A DNA stretch of 64,000 nt. Source: Arthrobacter sp. 135MFCol5.1. GTDB taxonomy: Bacteria; Actinomycetota; Actinomycetes; Actinomycetales; Micrococcaceae. Of this stretch, positions 52,677-63,023 are shown in pieces. The notes under the pieces are model-generated. The model did no database searches and had not been told where the DNA came from. It saw nothing but the letters and a program-made list of their open reading frames with translations. Position numbers and translations under genes: made by a program. Numbering within the stretch: the first letter of the stretch is position 1; each line of letters starts with the position of its first letter. The stretch is taken from positions 186,001-250,000 of the forward strand of contig NZ_KB895452.1 of assembly GCF_000374865.1 (NCBI RefSeq). Direction: 5' to 3'.

Positions 52677-55130
52677 ATGAAGCGGAACCTGTCTCAGTCC
52701 CGTACCCCATTCCTGAAGTACCTAGGGGTGGTTCCGCTTGCGCTTGCACTCGTAGTAGGCCCGGGCCTCAGCAGCCCCGCCGTAGGGCTCGAATCGAGCC
52801 CTACCCCAACCCCCTCCCCGTCGTCTCCCACCGCACAGGCCGCACCGTCGGCCGCGCCCACGGCAACGGCTGCGCCTAGCACGGCACAGCCCTCCCCCGG
52901 TCCGACCCAGGGCCCCGTGGCCAAACCGTCACCACAGCCCCAGTCAATGGCCGAGGCCATCGGACCCGGCGGCGCACAAATGGGCCAGCGTTCAGCTCGG
53001 GTAACGTCCGCCGCTTCTGCGACTGCTACCAAGCCCAACAGCATCGAAACTCTGTCCGCGCAGGGCTCGTGGATGCCCACCTTCGGTGTCCAGGGGCTGG
53101 ACGTCAGCTATTACCAATCATCCGTTGACTGGCAGCAGCAATGGAACATGGGAGCGCGCTTTGCCTATGTGAAAGCATCTGAGGGCAACTACTACACAAA
53201 CCCTGCCTACAGCTCCCAGTACCAGGGATCCCGGAACGTTGGGATGATCCGCGGGGCGTACCACTTCGCAATTCCGAACTGGTCGTCTGGAGCGGACCAA
53301 GCCACATACTTCGTCAACAACGGCGGGGGGTGGTCCCCGGACGGATATACGTTGCCACCAGTCCTCGACTTTGAATTTAACCCGTACGAGGGCAGGACCA
53401 TCAACGGCTTCTACTTCGGCAACACCTGCTACAACATGTCCCCGGGACAGCTGGCTGCCTGGGTTCAGGACTTTGGAAACACGGTCAGGTCGATGACCGG
53501 CAGGCTGCCCATGATCTACACCAACACGAGTTGGTGGAATCAATGCCTCGGCAATCAGACAGGCTTCGGTGACTACCCGCTGTGGGTTGCCGCTTACCCC
53601 GGTTCACCGACGAACGACGCCGGCGCAGTTCCAGCAAGCTGGGCAACCTACAGCGTCTGGCAGTACAGCAGCACGGGGCCGATGGCCGGAGACTCCAACG
53701 TGTGGAACGGCGATTACGCATCGCTGCAACGGTTCGCCGGAGTCGCCCTGCCCACCGGCAGCTTCGACGACCTCTCCGTGGTCAAGAACGGGAGCGACGT
53801 CAGCCTTAGAGCCCGTGGATGGTCGGTAGATCTGGCCAACATTCCGGCGTCGAACCAAACGCATGTCTACGTCACCGGCCCGGACGGAACCACTACAGGC
53901 TATCCCTGGACAGCGGATGCCTACCGACCCGACGTCAACAATGTCTTCGGCTACGGTTCGTCCCATGGCTTTGACGGGACGATACCTATCACCAAGTCGG
54001 GAAATTACAAGGCCTGCGCCTACTCCATCGGTACCTTCGATAACACCTCTCTTGGCTGCAAGTCCATCACCGCTTCCGGCGTCGAAGCCCCGATTGGAAA
54101 TTTTGAGAGCCTCAGCGAAGTAAGAACTGCTGACAAAGTCAGTCTCCAGCTCAAAGGGTGGGCTGTAGATCTGGCAAACCCTGCCGCCAGCACGTACGCG
54201 GACACCTACGTAACCGGCCCAGACGGGACAACCACCGGCTACCGGATGACCGCAAATACTTCCCGGCCGGATGTTCAGACTGTTACCGGCCTGGGATCCA
54301 ACCACGGCTTTGACTACCAGGTGACCCTAACAGCGCCCGGAAATTACCAAGCGTGCACATACGCCATAGGCCAAAACTCGAATCTATCGCTTGGATGCAA
54401 GAACATCAGTATCGGTGCCAGCCCGGCACCCATCGGTTCGTATGATGCTCTTTCCCTCGTGCAGGCACCCAACACCGCAAACCTCCAATTGACCGGCTGG
54501 ACCCTGGATCCCAGCTACCCGGGAAAGATCAACACAGTAAGCGTCTACGTGTCCGCTAAAGACGGCACACCCGTAGCCAATCCAGTAATGGCAACGGCAA
54601 CGGCGAACCTTGCCAGGCCTGATGTGAATGCCGCCTTGAACACGATCGGCAACCACGGCTACCAAGCCCAGATCGCGATCAGCGCCCCTGGCAACTACAC
54701 CGTGTGTGCCAAGGCCGTAGGGGTTGCCCCCCTCGCAGCGGGACCTACCGCGCTGGGCTGCCGCGACATCACCGTGCGGCCGACTCCGCCCACGATGGGA
54801 AGCCTCGACACGGCAGGCATCCAGGTCTCCAACGGCCAGGCCTTGCTGACAACCCAGGGGTGGACCTTGGATCCGGCCATGCCTGGCTTCTCAAACCCCG
54901 TACACGTCTACATCACGTATCCTGACGGCACCACGAAGGGGTATCCGTTCACCGCCAACCTCAAGCGGTCAGACGTCAACGCCGTTCTGCAGACCATCGG
55001 AGACCACGGGTATTCAACTACCGTAGCCATCACGGCGCGAGGCAAATACAGCGTTTGCACATATGGCGTCGCAGTATCCCCATTCAGCACTAACAATTCC
55101 CAGCTTGGATGCCGAAGCTTGACCTACTAG
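52677..55130 (+). CDS. Secreted GH25 muramidase (lysozyme) with C-terminal repeats
   Basis: An 817-residue exported protein. Signal peptide at about 14-38 (LGVVPLALALVVGPGLSSPAVG), then a Pro/Thr/Ser/Ala-rich linker to about 115. The GH25 domain (about 140-355) has the family motifs GLDVSYYQSSVDW, YVKASEGN, the catalytic Asp-x-Glu in PVLDFEFNPYEG, and SVWQYSS. GH25 enzymes cut the muramyl bond of peptidoglycan. Four repeats of about 112 residues follow (residue 359 to the end), likely cell-wall-binding or stalk units. It lies between the acyltransferase operon and the flippase gene. Confidence 0.88.
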   Translation: MKRNLSQSRTPFLKYLGVVPLALALVVGPGLSSPAVGLESSPTPTPSPSSPTAQAAPSAAPTATAAPSTAQPSPGPTQGPVAKPSPQPQSMAEAIGPGGAQMGQRSARVTSAASATATKPNSIETLSAQGSWMPTFGVQGLDVSYYQSSVDWQQQWNMGARFAYVKASEGNYYTNPAYSSQYQGSRNVGMIRGAYHFAIPNWSSGADQATYFVNNGGGWSPDGYTLPPVLDFEFNPYEGRTINGFYFGNTCYNMSPGQLAAWVQDFGNTVRSMTGRLPMIYTNTSWWNQCLGNQTGFGDYPLWVAAYPGSPTNDAGAVPASWATYSVWQYSSTGPMAGDSNVWNGDYASLQRFAGVALPTGSFDDLSVVKNGSDVSLRARGWSVDLANIPASNQTHVYVTGPDGTTTGYPWTADAYRPDVNNVFGYGSSHGFDGTIPITKSGNYKACAYSIGTFDNTSLGCKSITASGVEAPIGNFESLSEVRTADKVSLQLKGWAVDLANPAASTYADTYVTGPDGTTTGYRMTANTSRPDVQTVTGLGSNHGFDYQVTLTAPGNYQACTYAIGQNSNLSLGCKNISIGASPAPIGSYDALSLVQAPNTANLQLTGWTLDPSYPGKINTVSVYVSAKDGTPVANPVMATATANLARPDVNAALNTIGNHGYQAQIAISAPGNYTVCAKAVGVAPLAAGPTALGCRDITVRPTPPTMGSLDTAGIQVSNGQALLTTQGWTLDPAMPGFSNPVHVYITYPDGTTKGYPFTANLKRSDVNAVLQTIGDHGYSTTVAITARGKYSVCTYGVAVSPFSTNNSQLGCRSLTY
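53751..55127 (+). repeat. Four tandem ~112-codon repeats in the GH25 gene
   Basis: Units begin at about residues 359, 471, 584 and 706. Shared features per unit: G(S/N)(F/Y)D.LS near the start, GW.VDLAN or GWTLDP, a VYVTGPDGTTTGY block, TA..RPDVN, HG(F/Y) and a GNY..C.Y.IG..LGCK end with two cysteines. Units 1-2 are most alike; 3-4 diverge. Confidence 0.75.
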
Positions 55131-55401
55131 GACCGAACAAGTTGTCATTCAAAGGTATGGCAAAACACGACTCATTGGATAAAAAGGAGCGTTCTATGCG
55201 GCCCGAAGGTCCACAGCATGGTCGCTGATCAAAAGGGCTCATTGCATATGCGGCATGCCGCGCACTTCCCATAGATTCGAGAGACGCTGGGGCTATATGG
55301 GACTCCAAGAAAGTCGCGAAGTCTGTTTTGATCCCAAAATTACCCAGACGACAACGGACATTCGGTGAGGAAGTCGAACTTACCTGCTGGACAGGCCAAG
55401 A

Positions 55402-56646
55402 CTACTGTTTCACACCGGCCGAAAAACGTGGAATGCGGGATAGGTGCTGCAGGGCCGGGGGCAGTATAACGACGACGAGCATTACCTCGCTCAGCATGAA
55501 ACCGGCGGCCACACCGTTGGCACCAAAGGTTCGTCCCAGCGTAAACATAGCTATCACGCCTACCAGCGCTCCAATTGCCGTTCCGGCAAGGACGAAACGA
55601 GTCTTCAGCGAAGGTATGAGCAGGTTGCGGATCAAGGGGGTGGACACAGAGACCGCGAAGAAGGCGACGCCGTAGAACCACATGGTAGAACTAGCGGCCT
55701 TAACCTCATCACCAAAAAGCAAGGCGGTCCCAAATTCACCGACAAGGCCTAACGCCAGTAGTCCGAGCAGTCCAAGAGCGCAGTGAGCGAAGATTGCGGC
55801 AACCTGACGCCGCCGGGGACTATCTGCGTGGGGATCTAGAGTCCAAGCCTGCAAAGTATTGCCAAGAGTAGTAACAGCTATGAGCCCGAACCTGTACAGC
55901 TTGTCGGACGAGGCTATGCTTCCGGCGACCGATGTACTTCCGGTGGCCCCTGCCAGAGGAACGGGCGCAGATACATACACTCCGCCCAAAGCATCAATGC
56001 TGGCAACGCCAAGCCTTTTTCGTAGTCCTTCACGAATATCAGAAATACTCCGCCCCCTAAAAAGTGGGGGCCATCCAAATTTGTACTGAATCGCAAGTGG
56101 CCCAGCTATAGACGAAAGGATCCACAAAAGCGGGTAGGACCAGAGAGACTGCGTAAGGAAAACGAGTAATGCGGCAAGTAAGGTTGCGACTAGACGTGGA
56201 ATCATATCGTAGACAGCCATACCCCTAGGCTCACCGGCCCCGATGAAATACCAATTAGGTGTCAGCCCGTTGAGGCAGAACGCCACTGCCATGGCCACAG
56301 TGAAGAGCCTGTATTCTTCGGCACCAAGCGACCAGGACAGACATGTGGCAACCGGCACAACGGCACAGGAGATCAGGAGGCGCTCACCAAGCGATTCAAC
56401 CCACAGGCTGCGGCGGACGCACTCATCTTTCGATTTTGCAATCAGCGCAGGCCCCAAAACATTCCAGCCATAAGTAATCGCTATGCTACCGAAAGTGCCT
56501 ACAGATTGCCCCACCGCCAAGCTGTACCAGCCGTCCAATCCGCCGACACGCGCCGCGACAGGGAGAAGCAGTAGAGGCGCAAGTGTTCCAATAAGGGGCA
56601 CAAACGTGAAACCCGCAAATCTCCTAGCGAGCAGCATCCTATTCAT
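55402..56646 (-). CDS. Oligosaccharide flippase (Wzx/MATE-like)
   Basis: A 414-residue protein with about twelve hydrophobic helices; FAGFTFVPLIGTLAPLLLLPVAARVGG at the N-terminus is typical of Wzx-type flippases. It would turn lipid-linked glycan units to the outside. It is the last gene of a five-gene operon, 14 bases after the GT2-GT4 gene. Base composition is much lower in G+C than in flanking genes, with AT-rich codons, which points to recent acquisition. The exact flippase subtype is not certain. Confidence 0.8.
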   Translation of the reverse strand: MNRMLLARRFAGFTFVPLIGTLAPLLLLPVAARVGGLDGWYSLAVGQSVGTFGSIAITYGWNVLGPALIAKSKDECVRRSLWVESLGERLLISCAVVPVATCLSWSLGAEEYRLFTVAMAVAFCLNGLTPNWYFIGAGEPRGMAVYDMIPRLVATLLAALLVFLTQSLWSYPLLWILSSIAGPLAIQYKFGWPPLFRGRSISDIREGLRKRLGVASIDALGGVYVSAPVPLAGATGSTSVAGSIASSDKLYRFGLIAVTTLGNTLQAWTLDPHADSPRRRQVAAIFAHCALGLLGLLALGLVGEFGTALLFGDEVKAASSTMWFYGVAFFAVSVSTPLIRNLLIPSLKTRFVLAGTAIGALVGVIAMFTLGRTFGANGVAAGFMLSEVMLVVVILPPALQHLSRIPRFSAGVKQ

Positions 56647-56660
56647 TTGGCAGAAGTGCC

Positions 56661-58841
56661 CTATCGCACATTCGTTATCACTGCCTCAAATTTTTGAGCT
56701 GCTTTCGATGGGCTATTTTCGCGCATGTCAGCCAGCCCTCTGGAAGCTAATGTTTGAGCAAAATGAAGATCATTCAAAAGCCGATCTACATTATTCCGTA
56801 ATCCCTCGGCATCCCCTACTGCCGAAAACAGAGCCCCGTTTTCGGCATAGGCCCTTACGCCGCCGATATCGGTTGACACGACAGCACATCCGCTTGACAT
56901 GGCCTCAGCGGGAGGCAGGTGCCAGCCTTCGCCGTCACTGGCGCATAGATACAACTTCGAGGATTGGTAAGCATACCGAATATCCTCTTTGGAGGGATTT
57001 TTTATAAACACCACGTCTGGGTGCAGACCACTGGGCCTTGTACCTGTCCCGAAAGTGATGGCTCGAACTCGAGAATCTCGCTCCACGAACGAATTTATTA
57101 CTTCAACGACCAGGTCCGCCCTTTTCCAAGGAACATCAGAAATCATTGCACAAATATCGAAGCGACGTTCACTTAAAGGCGGACCTGCAGGAAACTCTTC
57201 AGGGTCAATACCGTTGGGAACCAAGTCACATTCCTCGCCCAAGGAATGCATGTGTTCCTGTAACCATGGGGCGATTACGACCTTTCGCAGGGGAAGCTTC
57301 CATGTCTTATCAATAAATTCGGGCGCAGCTGACCAGTCCTCGTAGTGCTGTATGAAATATGATGCCGGAATCTTCCGGCGCCGGGCTGCAGAATTCACAA
57401 CGTGCGCGGTCTGAACTTCAGTGGCTACCAAGAAATCCGTCTTGGGCAACATCATCGGCATCAGGTACGGCAAGGTGTAGACGCTAATCCTTCCGTCCAG
57501 CTGGAACCAATTGGGTTTTTGACGAGGTCGAAAACTGGATACAAGTGAAGCTATTGGTCTCCTGACGTCGACGTCGCGACGCTTGGCACCCCAAAGAAGG
57601 AGAGCATGTATAAGCGTAACTTGATAGCCGCGCTCTGCGAGATGATTCGCATAGGTATAAACGACCTTGTAACCACCAATGGGGTACTTGCTAAACCCGG
57701 GCAGAACAATCGTAATACTGCCACCCGCCGGCGCTTTCGACGATGTGTCCACGGACAGCCCCTGTTTCCTATCGTTTGACACGGTTTTCCCTGAGAACTT
57801 CAGACGGAACTTGTTCAACAGCGTGCTTTCAGATTTCCAGGTTGAAGGCCAAGGGCTCCTGCCGCATCGGACAAGTTCCATTGGAAAACCGGCCAAGAAT
57901 TCCAAAAAACAAGAAAAGGCGATATCTCCGCGTCTCAAGCCCAGTATCAGGGCCTTCGACGCCTGGACCCACCCGTGAGAACTTTGGAACGGCGATATCC
58001 CTGCCTCAAATTCTGGAGAGGTAACCTTGACGCGCTGACGGAGAGAGTCTGCCATTACCCGACGCCATCCAAAGCTCATGCCATTGGCTGTCTTCAGGAC
58101 CGCTAACGGGCTGGCGCTTCCCTGATATTTGCGAGAAAGCGCTATTAGATGCTCAAAGGATTTGAATAGACTCTTCCGCGCCTCGGCCTCGCCCAGGACG
58201 TTGGCGGCATGCTGCACGTAATCCTGGAGGATGTCGTCGACAACCAGCGCTCCCCCTGTGGCCTTCGCACACACGGCGAGCCAGTGGTCGTGGACCTGGG
58301 TAATCGCCGCGAACCGGGGAAACGGCAGTGCCAGGTCCAAGAGGTCACGACGGAAAAGGCAGAGACTTCCCGTCACTTGGTTCTGAGCGATCAACGATCC
58401 GAGACTGACGTCTTTTCGATACGTTGAGTCGGCCACAATGTGGTTCCCGGGACGCCTGACCACGCGGGCTTGCCCAGCTACGAGGCTGACGTCATTTAGG
58501 TGTGGAAGAAGCGTTTCGATCTTCGACGGATACCACGAGTCGTCTTGGTCCGACAACGCAACCCACTCGGCGTTCCCTGGGACATGCTCGAGAACCCGTT
58601 CGAAATTTCCGTAGAACCCTAGGCGGTCCGGAAAACCGAGGACCTTGAAGCGCTGGTCCCCGTTCGTCTCCCGGGAGACAAATTCCTGGACCTCAGCGTG
58701 GCCGCCGTCGGCGGAAATAAGGCACTCGAAGTTGGCATGCGTCTGCGCCTGTATCGAGAGCAACTGAGCCCTGAAAAGGTCCCAGTCAGGTTTGTACGCC
58801 GCCAGGGCGATGATTCCAAAGGAAGAGGAGTCAAAGGGCAT
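56661..58841 (-). CDS. Fused GT2-GT4 glycosyltransferase
   Basis: A 726-residue protein made of two glycosyltransferases. Residues about 1-230 are GT2 (GT-A fold): LAAYKPDWDLFRAQLLSIQAQTHANFECLISADGG and the metal motif in ALSDQDDSWYPSK. After a middle region, the part from about 372 is GT4 (GT-B fold): ITIVLPGFSKYPIGGYKVV and the donor-site loop SDGEGWHLPPAEAMSSGCAVVSTD. Two sugars would be added by one chain. The acceptor is unknown; the rhamnose genes upstream suggest rhamnose may be one donor. Low G+C like the flippase. Confidence 0.85.
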   Translation of the reverse strand: MPFDSSSFGIIALAAYKPDWDLFRAQLLSIQAQTHANFECLISADGGHAEVQEFVSRETNGDQRFKVLGFPDRLGFYGNFERVLEHVPGNAEWVALSDQDDSWYPSKIETLLPHLNDVSLVAGQARVVRRPGNHIVADSTYRKDVSLGSLIAQNQVTGSLCLFRRDLLDLALPFPRFAAITQVHDHWLAVCAKATGGALVVDDILQDYVQHAANVLGEAEARKSLFKSFEHLIALSRKYQGSASPLAVLKTANGMSFGWRRVMADSLRQRVKVTSPEFEAGISPFQSSHGWVQASKALILGLRRGDIAFSCFLEFLAGFPMELVRCGRSPWPSTWKSESTLLNKFRLKFSGKTVSNDRKQGLSVDTSSKAPAGGSITIVLPGFSKYPIGGYKVVYTYANHLAERGYQVTLIHALLLWGAKRRDVDVRRPIASLVSSFRPRQKPNWFQLDGRISVYTLPYLMPMMLPKTDFLVATEVQTAHVVNSAARRRKIPASYFIQHYEDWSAAPEFIDKTWKLPLRKVVIAPWLQEHMHSLGEECDLVPNGIDPEEFPAGPPLSERRFDICAMISDVPWKRADLVVEVINSFVERDSRVRAITFGTGTRPSGLHPDVVFIKNPSKEDIRYAYQSSKLYLCASDGEGWHLPPAEAMSSGCAVVSTDIGGVRAYAENGALFSAVGDAEGLRNNVDRLLNDLHFAQTLASRGLADMRENSPSKAAQKFEAVITNVR

Positions 58842-58850
58842 GGTGAACGT

Positions 58851-60275
58851 CTAGACAGTCGCCGACTGCTGCGTAAGGTACGCTTCAAGACCCTCACGCG
58901 CAGCCCTGGGAGCGAAACCTGATGCCTTGATTTTCGAAAGGTCTAGCACGCTGCTGAGCGGTCGCGGCGCAGCATCCTTGCCCTTGAAATACTCTGCCGT
59001 ACTCACACCGGAAACAGCATCACGGGATCCACCGGACAGCGCGTAGACGTCCTTTGCGATGTCGGCCCACGACTGCGGCTCACCGTCGTTTGTCAGGTTG
59101 TACGTCCCGTAGTCGGCTGCGCTCTCGAGAAGGTGCCGGATGCCCGCCGCAATGTCCTCCGTGAATGTCAGGCGGCCGATCTGGTCGTTGACCACTGACG
59201 GCTCAATCCTCCGGGCGGCGAGCGACGCCATCGTCCTGACGAAGTTGTTGCCATCGCCGATAACCCAACTCGTGCGAAGGATGTAGTGGCGAGCCACCGT
59301 GCTGACAATCGCGTCCCCTGCCGCCTTGGTCTGCCCGTACACCCCCAGCGGACTGAGAGGCTCGTCCTCCGAATGGATGGACTGGGAACCGTCGAAGACG
59401 TAATCGGACGAAACGTGGACCAGGGTCAGGCCATGCTCGACGGCGGTCTTTGCCAGGTGCGCGACGGCGGTCACATTGTTGGCCCAGGCGGCGATCCGGC
59501 CTTCCAGGGTCTCGGCCGCATCGACGGCCGTGTACGCCGCCGCATTGATGATGGTCGAATAGTTCTTCCAGTTCCTGGCTGCAAACGCTTCAGGATCGGT
59601 GACGTCAAACTCCGCCCGGCCGACGAACTCGACGGACGGATCCTCGGCGTAAAGCGTCCGCAGGGCCTTCCCCAACTGACCGTTCGCCCCCACCACCAGC
59701 GTCTTCTTCGCCGGCATGGGCACGACGTCGGCCAGCCGCGGATGGGCTTTGTCCTTGTCGGACAGTTCTGCCTGTTCAAGCGAAATCGGCCATTGGATGG
59801 CTGCGGACTCGTCGGCCAGGTTCAGGAACGTGTACTGTCCCTGCGCATCGGCTGACCAGTGGTCATTGACCAGATAGGTGTACGCCGTATTGTCTTCCAG
59901 AGTCTGGAAGGCGTTCCCGACGCCGCGTGGAATGAAGATCGCTTGGCTGGGGTCGAGTTCGGCCGTGAACACGCTGCCAAACGACGGGCCTTCGCGAAGA
60001 TCGACCCAGGCACCGAAGATGCGCCCGGTGGCAACGGAGATGAACTTGTCCCAGGGCTCCGCGTGGATACCACGCGTGGTACCGGCCTTTTCGTTGAACG
60101 AGATGTTGTTCTGCACCGGCCGGAAGTCGGGTAGCCCAAGGGCGAGCATCTTCTCGCGCTGCCAGTTTTCCTTGAACCATCCCCTGTTGTCCCCGTGGAC
60201 CGGCAGGTCATAGACGACGACGCCGGGAATTGGAGTCCGGTGGGCAGCAAGCTTTTTGGAGAACTCGATGGTCAT
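58851..60275 (-). CDS. Bifunctional dTDP-4-dehydrorhamnose 3,5-epimerase / reductase (RmlC-RmlD fusion)
   Basis: A 474-residue fusion. Residues about 1-190 are RmlC-like cupin (GIHAEPWDKFISVATGRIFGAWVDLREG, PRGVGNAFQ); residues about 195-474 are RmlD (VVGANGQLGKAL, YTAVDAAE, YGQTKAAGD active-site Tyr-x3-Lys). It makes dTDP-L-rhamnose from dTDP-4-keto-6-deoxyglucose. The fusion occurs in several Micrococcales. rmlB starts 3 bases upstream. rmlA is absent from the window. Confidence 0.92.
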   Translation of the reverse strand: MTIEFSKKLAAHRTPIPGVVVYDLPVHGDNRGWFKENWQREKMLALGLPDFRPVQNNISFNEKAGTTRGIHAEPWDKFISVATGRIFGAWVDLREGPSFGSVFTAELDPSQAIFIPRGVGNAFQTLEDNTAYTYLVNDHWSADAQGQYTFLNLADESAAIQWPISLEQAELSDKDKAHPRLADVVPMPAKKTLVVGANGQLGKALRTLYAEDPSVEFVGRAEFDVTDPEAFAARNWKNYSTIINAAAYTAVDAAETLEGRIAAWANNVTAVAHLAKTAVEHGLTLVHVSSDYVFDGSQSIHSEDEPLSPLGVYGQTKAAGDAIVSTVARHYILRTSWVIGDGNNFVRTMASLAARRIEPSVVNDQIGRLTFTEDIAAGIRHLLESAADYGTYNLTNDGEPQSWADIAKDVYALSGGSRDAVSGVSTAEYFKGKDAAPRPLSSVLDLSKIKASGFAPRAAREGLEAYLTQQSATV

Positions 60276-60278
60276 CGG

Positions 60279-61286
<1,008 letters not shown>

Positions 61287-61307
61287 TTAGCGTCTCGGCC
61301 CTCCCCC

Positions 61308-62060
61308 TCACCGACCGCGGACTCTGCGCGACGCCTCAAGGACCAGCCGGGCAAGCATGAACCGTGCGGCCGCTATGCGCCGGAGCGAACGGAAGCCGGC
61401 CGGCGTCTCGTTTTGTTCATGAAGGCGCCGGAGCAAGCTCGGCGCTTCGAGGTGGGCAATTGACTGTGCAAGGTTGCCGCAGATGGCGATCCAAAGATCG
61501 TGCGACTCCCGGACGTAGGACGGGATGGGGGTGACGACGTCAACGAAGTCGCGCCGGAACGCCATTCCGCAACCGTAATAGGCGCGGTAACCGACCATGA
61601 TTCCCACGAGGTTCGCCATGCGCCGGCCGTCCATTTTCCCCGTCAGTGGCGGGATCCATGGCCGCGGGCCGCCGCCGAGCATTGCAAAGTTCGTGGCTAC
61701 CACGGCGGCGTTCCGGAGGCCGTCCAGCATCAGGGCGACCCGGCCGGGAACCCAGACGTCATCCTGGTCGGACAGGAAGATGAAGCTGCCCCTGCTCGCG
61801 CCGATAGCGGCTTCGAAGGCGCGGACGTACCCCACGTTGCTGGCTCCCCGAATTAGCCGGATTCTCGGGTCCTTGAACCCGTTGATGACGTCAACGGTGT
61901 CGTCGGGGGATGCGTCGTCGTAGATGACTAGCTCGTCCGCGGCATCCAGCTGGTCGAGTATCGAACGGATTTGGTCCGCGATGAAGGACGCACCCCGGTA
62001 GCTCGCCATGCAAACGCTGACACGGGTGGCGGAAGGAACGCTGGGTGGGATGCTGGTCAT
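61308..62060 (-). CDS. GT2 family glycosyltransferase (rhamnosyltransferase-like)
   Basis: A 250-residue GT-A enzyme: ATRVSVCMASYRGASFIADQIRSILDQLDAADELVIYDDASPDDT and the metal motif FLSDQDDVW. It resembles rhamnosyltransferases of polysaccharide loci, and its place before rmlB fits. The ATG at 62060 is preferred over the longer frame because a -10 hexamer lies 7 bases upstream. First gene of the rhamnose operon. Confidence 0.85.
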   Translation of the reverse strand: MTSIPPSVPSATRVSVCMASYRGASFIADQIRSILDQLDAADELVIYDDASPDDTVDVINGFKDPRIRLIRGASNVGYVRAFEAAIGASRGSFIFLSDQDDVWVPGRVALMLDGLRNAAVVATNFAMLGGGPRPWIPPLTGKMDGRRMANLVGIMVGYRAYYGCGMAFRRDFVDVVTPIPSYVRESHDLWIAICGNLAQSIAHLEAPSLLRRLHEQNETPAGFRSLRRIAAARFMLARLVLEASRRVRGR

Positions 62061-62067
62061 GCAACCG

Positions 62068-62073
62068 ACACTA
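62068..62073 (-). promoter_or_regulatory. -10 hexamer of the rhamnose/glycan operon
   Basis: TAGTGT on the minus strand ends 7 bases before the ATG at 62060, giving a leaderless start for the five-gene operon. Confidence 0.45.
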
Positions 62074-62252
62074 ACTGATTCACCCCTGCCTCTGGTGGTG
62101 GCTGGCGATGTGCGCCCCTGCCAAGTCCGCCGGTGACTCGGCCGCGCCGGCCGGCACGCGCTAGGATGCGAACCACTGGCCAACTGGCTGGCGGGGCAGC
62201 CGCGGCCTGCCGACTGTCCGTGCAGGCTCCGGACAGTGCGCAATCGCCGCGT

Positions 62253-62261
62253 TGATATAGT
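62253..62261 (+). promoter_or_regulatory. Extended -10 of the rightward glycosyltransferase operon
   Basis: TG then TATAGT (62256-62261) lies 9 bases before the ATG at 62271. The transcript would have a leader of only a few bases. Confidence 0.5.
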
Positions 62262-62270
62262 TGGGACATT

Positions 62271-63023
62271 ATGCGCAATTTGGAAAACAACCGTGTGCTG
62301 GTCATCATGCCGGCGTGGAATGAGGCTGATTGCGTAGGGGCAACCGTGGCCGAAGTACTGAGCCTCGACGAGCCCTACGACGTCCTGGTAGTGAATGACG
62401 GCTCGACCGACGGCACACCGGACCTCGCAGCGGCGGCGGGCGCGACAGTCCTGAACCTGCCTTTCAACCTCGGTGTCGGGGGCGCCATGCGGGCTGGATT
62501 CAAGTATGCCCAGCGCCTGGGCTACCGCCAGGTCATCCAGGTTGACGCAGACGGACAGCATGACCCGCGGAATATCCGTGAGGTGCTCAACGGCCTGGAC
62601 TCAGCAGACATCTCCATCGGCGCCCGGTTTGCCGACCGCGGCGACTACACGGTGAAGGGGCCCCGTAAGTGGGCCATGAAGCTCCTGGCAACTGTCCTGA
62701 CCAAACTTGCCAGGACGCCACTTACGGACGTGACCTCCGGGTTCCGCGCCGGAAACAGCCGTGCGATTGCGCAGTACTTGGACCACTATCCGGCTGAATA
62801 CCTTGGAGACACGATCGATTCGCTGGTGGTTGCCATCCGGTCCGGCCTTAAGGTCACGCAGGTTCCCGTCGAGATGCGGCCCCGCCAGGGCGGAACGCCA
62901 AGCCATCACCCGATCAAAGCCGCCGTCTACCTCGGCCGCTCCTTTTTCGCACTCGCCTTCGCCCTCACGCGCAAGCGGTCCAACGTCGTTTTGCCCCTCC
63001 CCTTGATGTCAGGAACGAACTGA
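62271..63023 (+). CDS. GT2 glycosyltransferase, dolichyl-phosphate mannosyltransferase-like
   Basis: A 250-residue GT-A enzyme with VLVIMPAWNEADCVGATVAEVL, VVNDGSTDGT, QVDADGQHDP (metal motif) and ITDVTSGFRAG-type end block (LTDVTSGFRAGN). DPM1/GT2 members transfer a sugar to polyprenyl phosphate on the inner face of the membrane. No C-terminal membrane helices are present, so the following DUF2304 protein may anchor it. TGATG overlap with that gene. Confidence 0.87.
   Translation: MRNLENNRVLVIMPAWNEADCVGATVAEVLSLDEPYDVLVVNDGSTDGTPDLAAAAGATVLNLPFNLGVGGAMRAGFKYAQRLGYRQVIQVDADGQHDPRNIREVLNGLDSADISIGARFADRGDYTVKGPRKWAMKLLATVLTKLARTPLTDVTSGFRAGNSRAIAQYLDHYPAEYLGDTIDSLVVAIRSGLKVTQVPVEMRPRQGGTPSHHPIKAAVYLGRSFFALAFALTRKRSNVVLPLPLMSGTN

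Noticed and set aside
55090..55308. 72-codon minus-strand frame after the GH25 gene
   Set aside because: No ribosome site or family features; it overlaps the GH25 end and lies in an AT-richer gap that looks non-coding.
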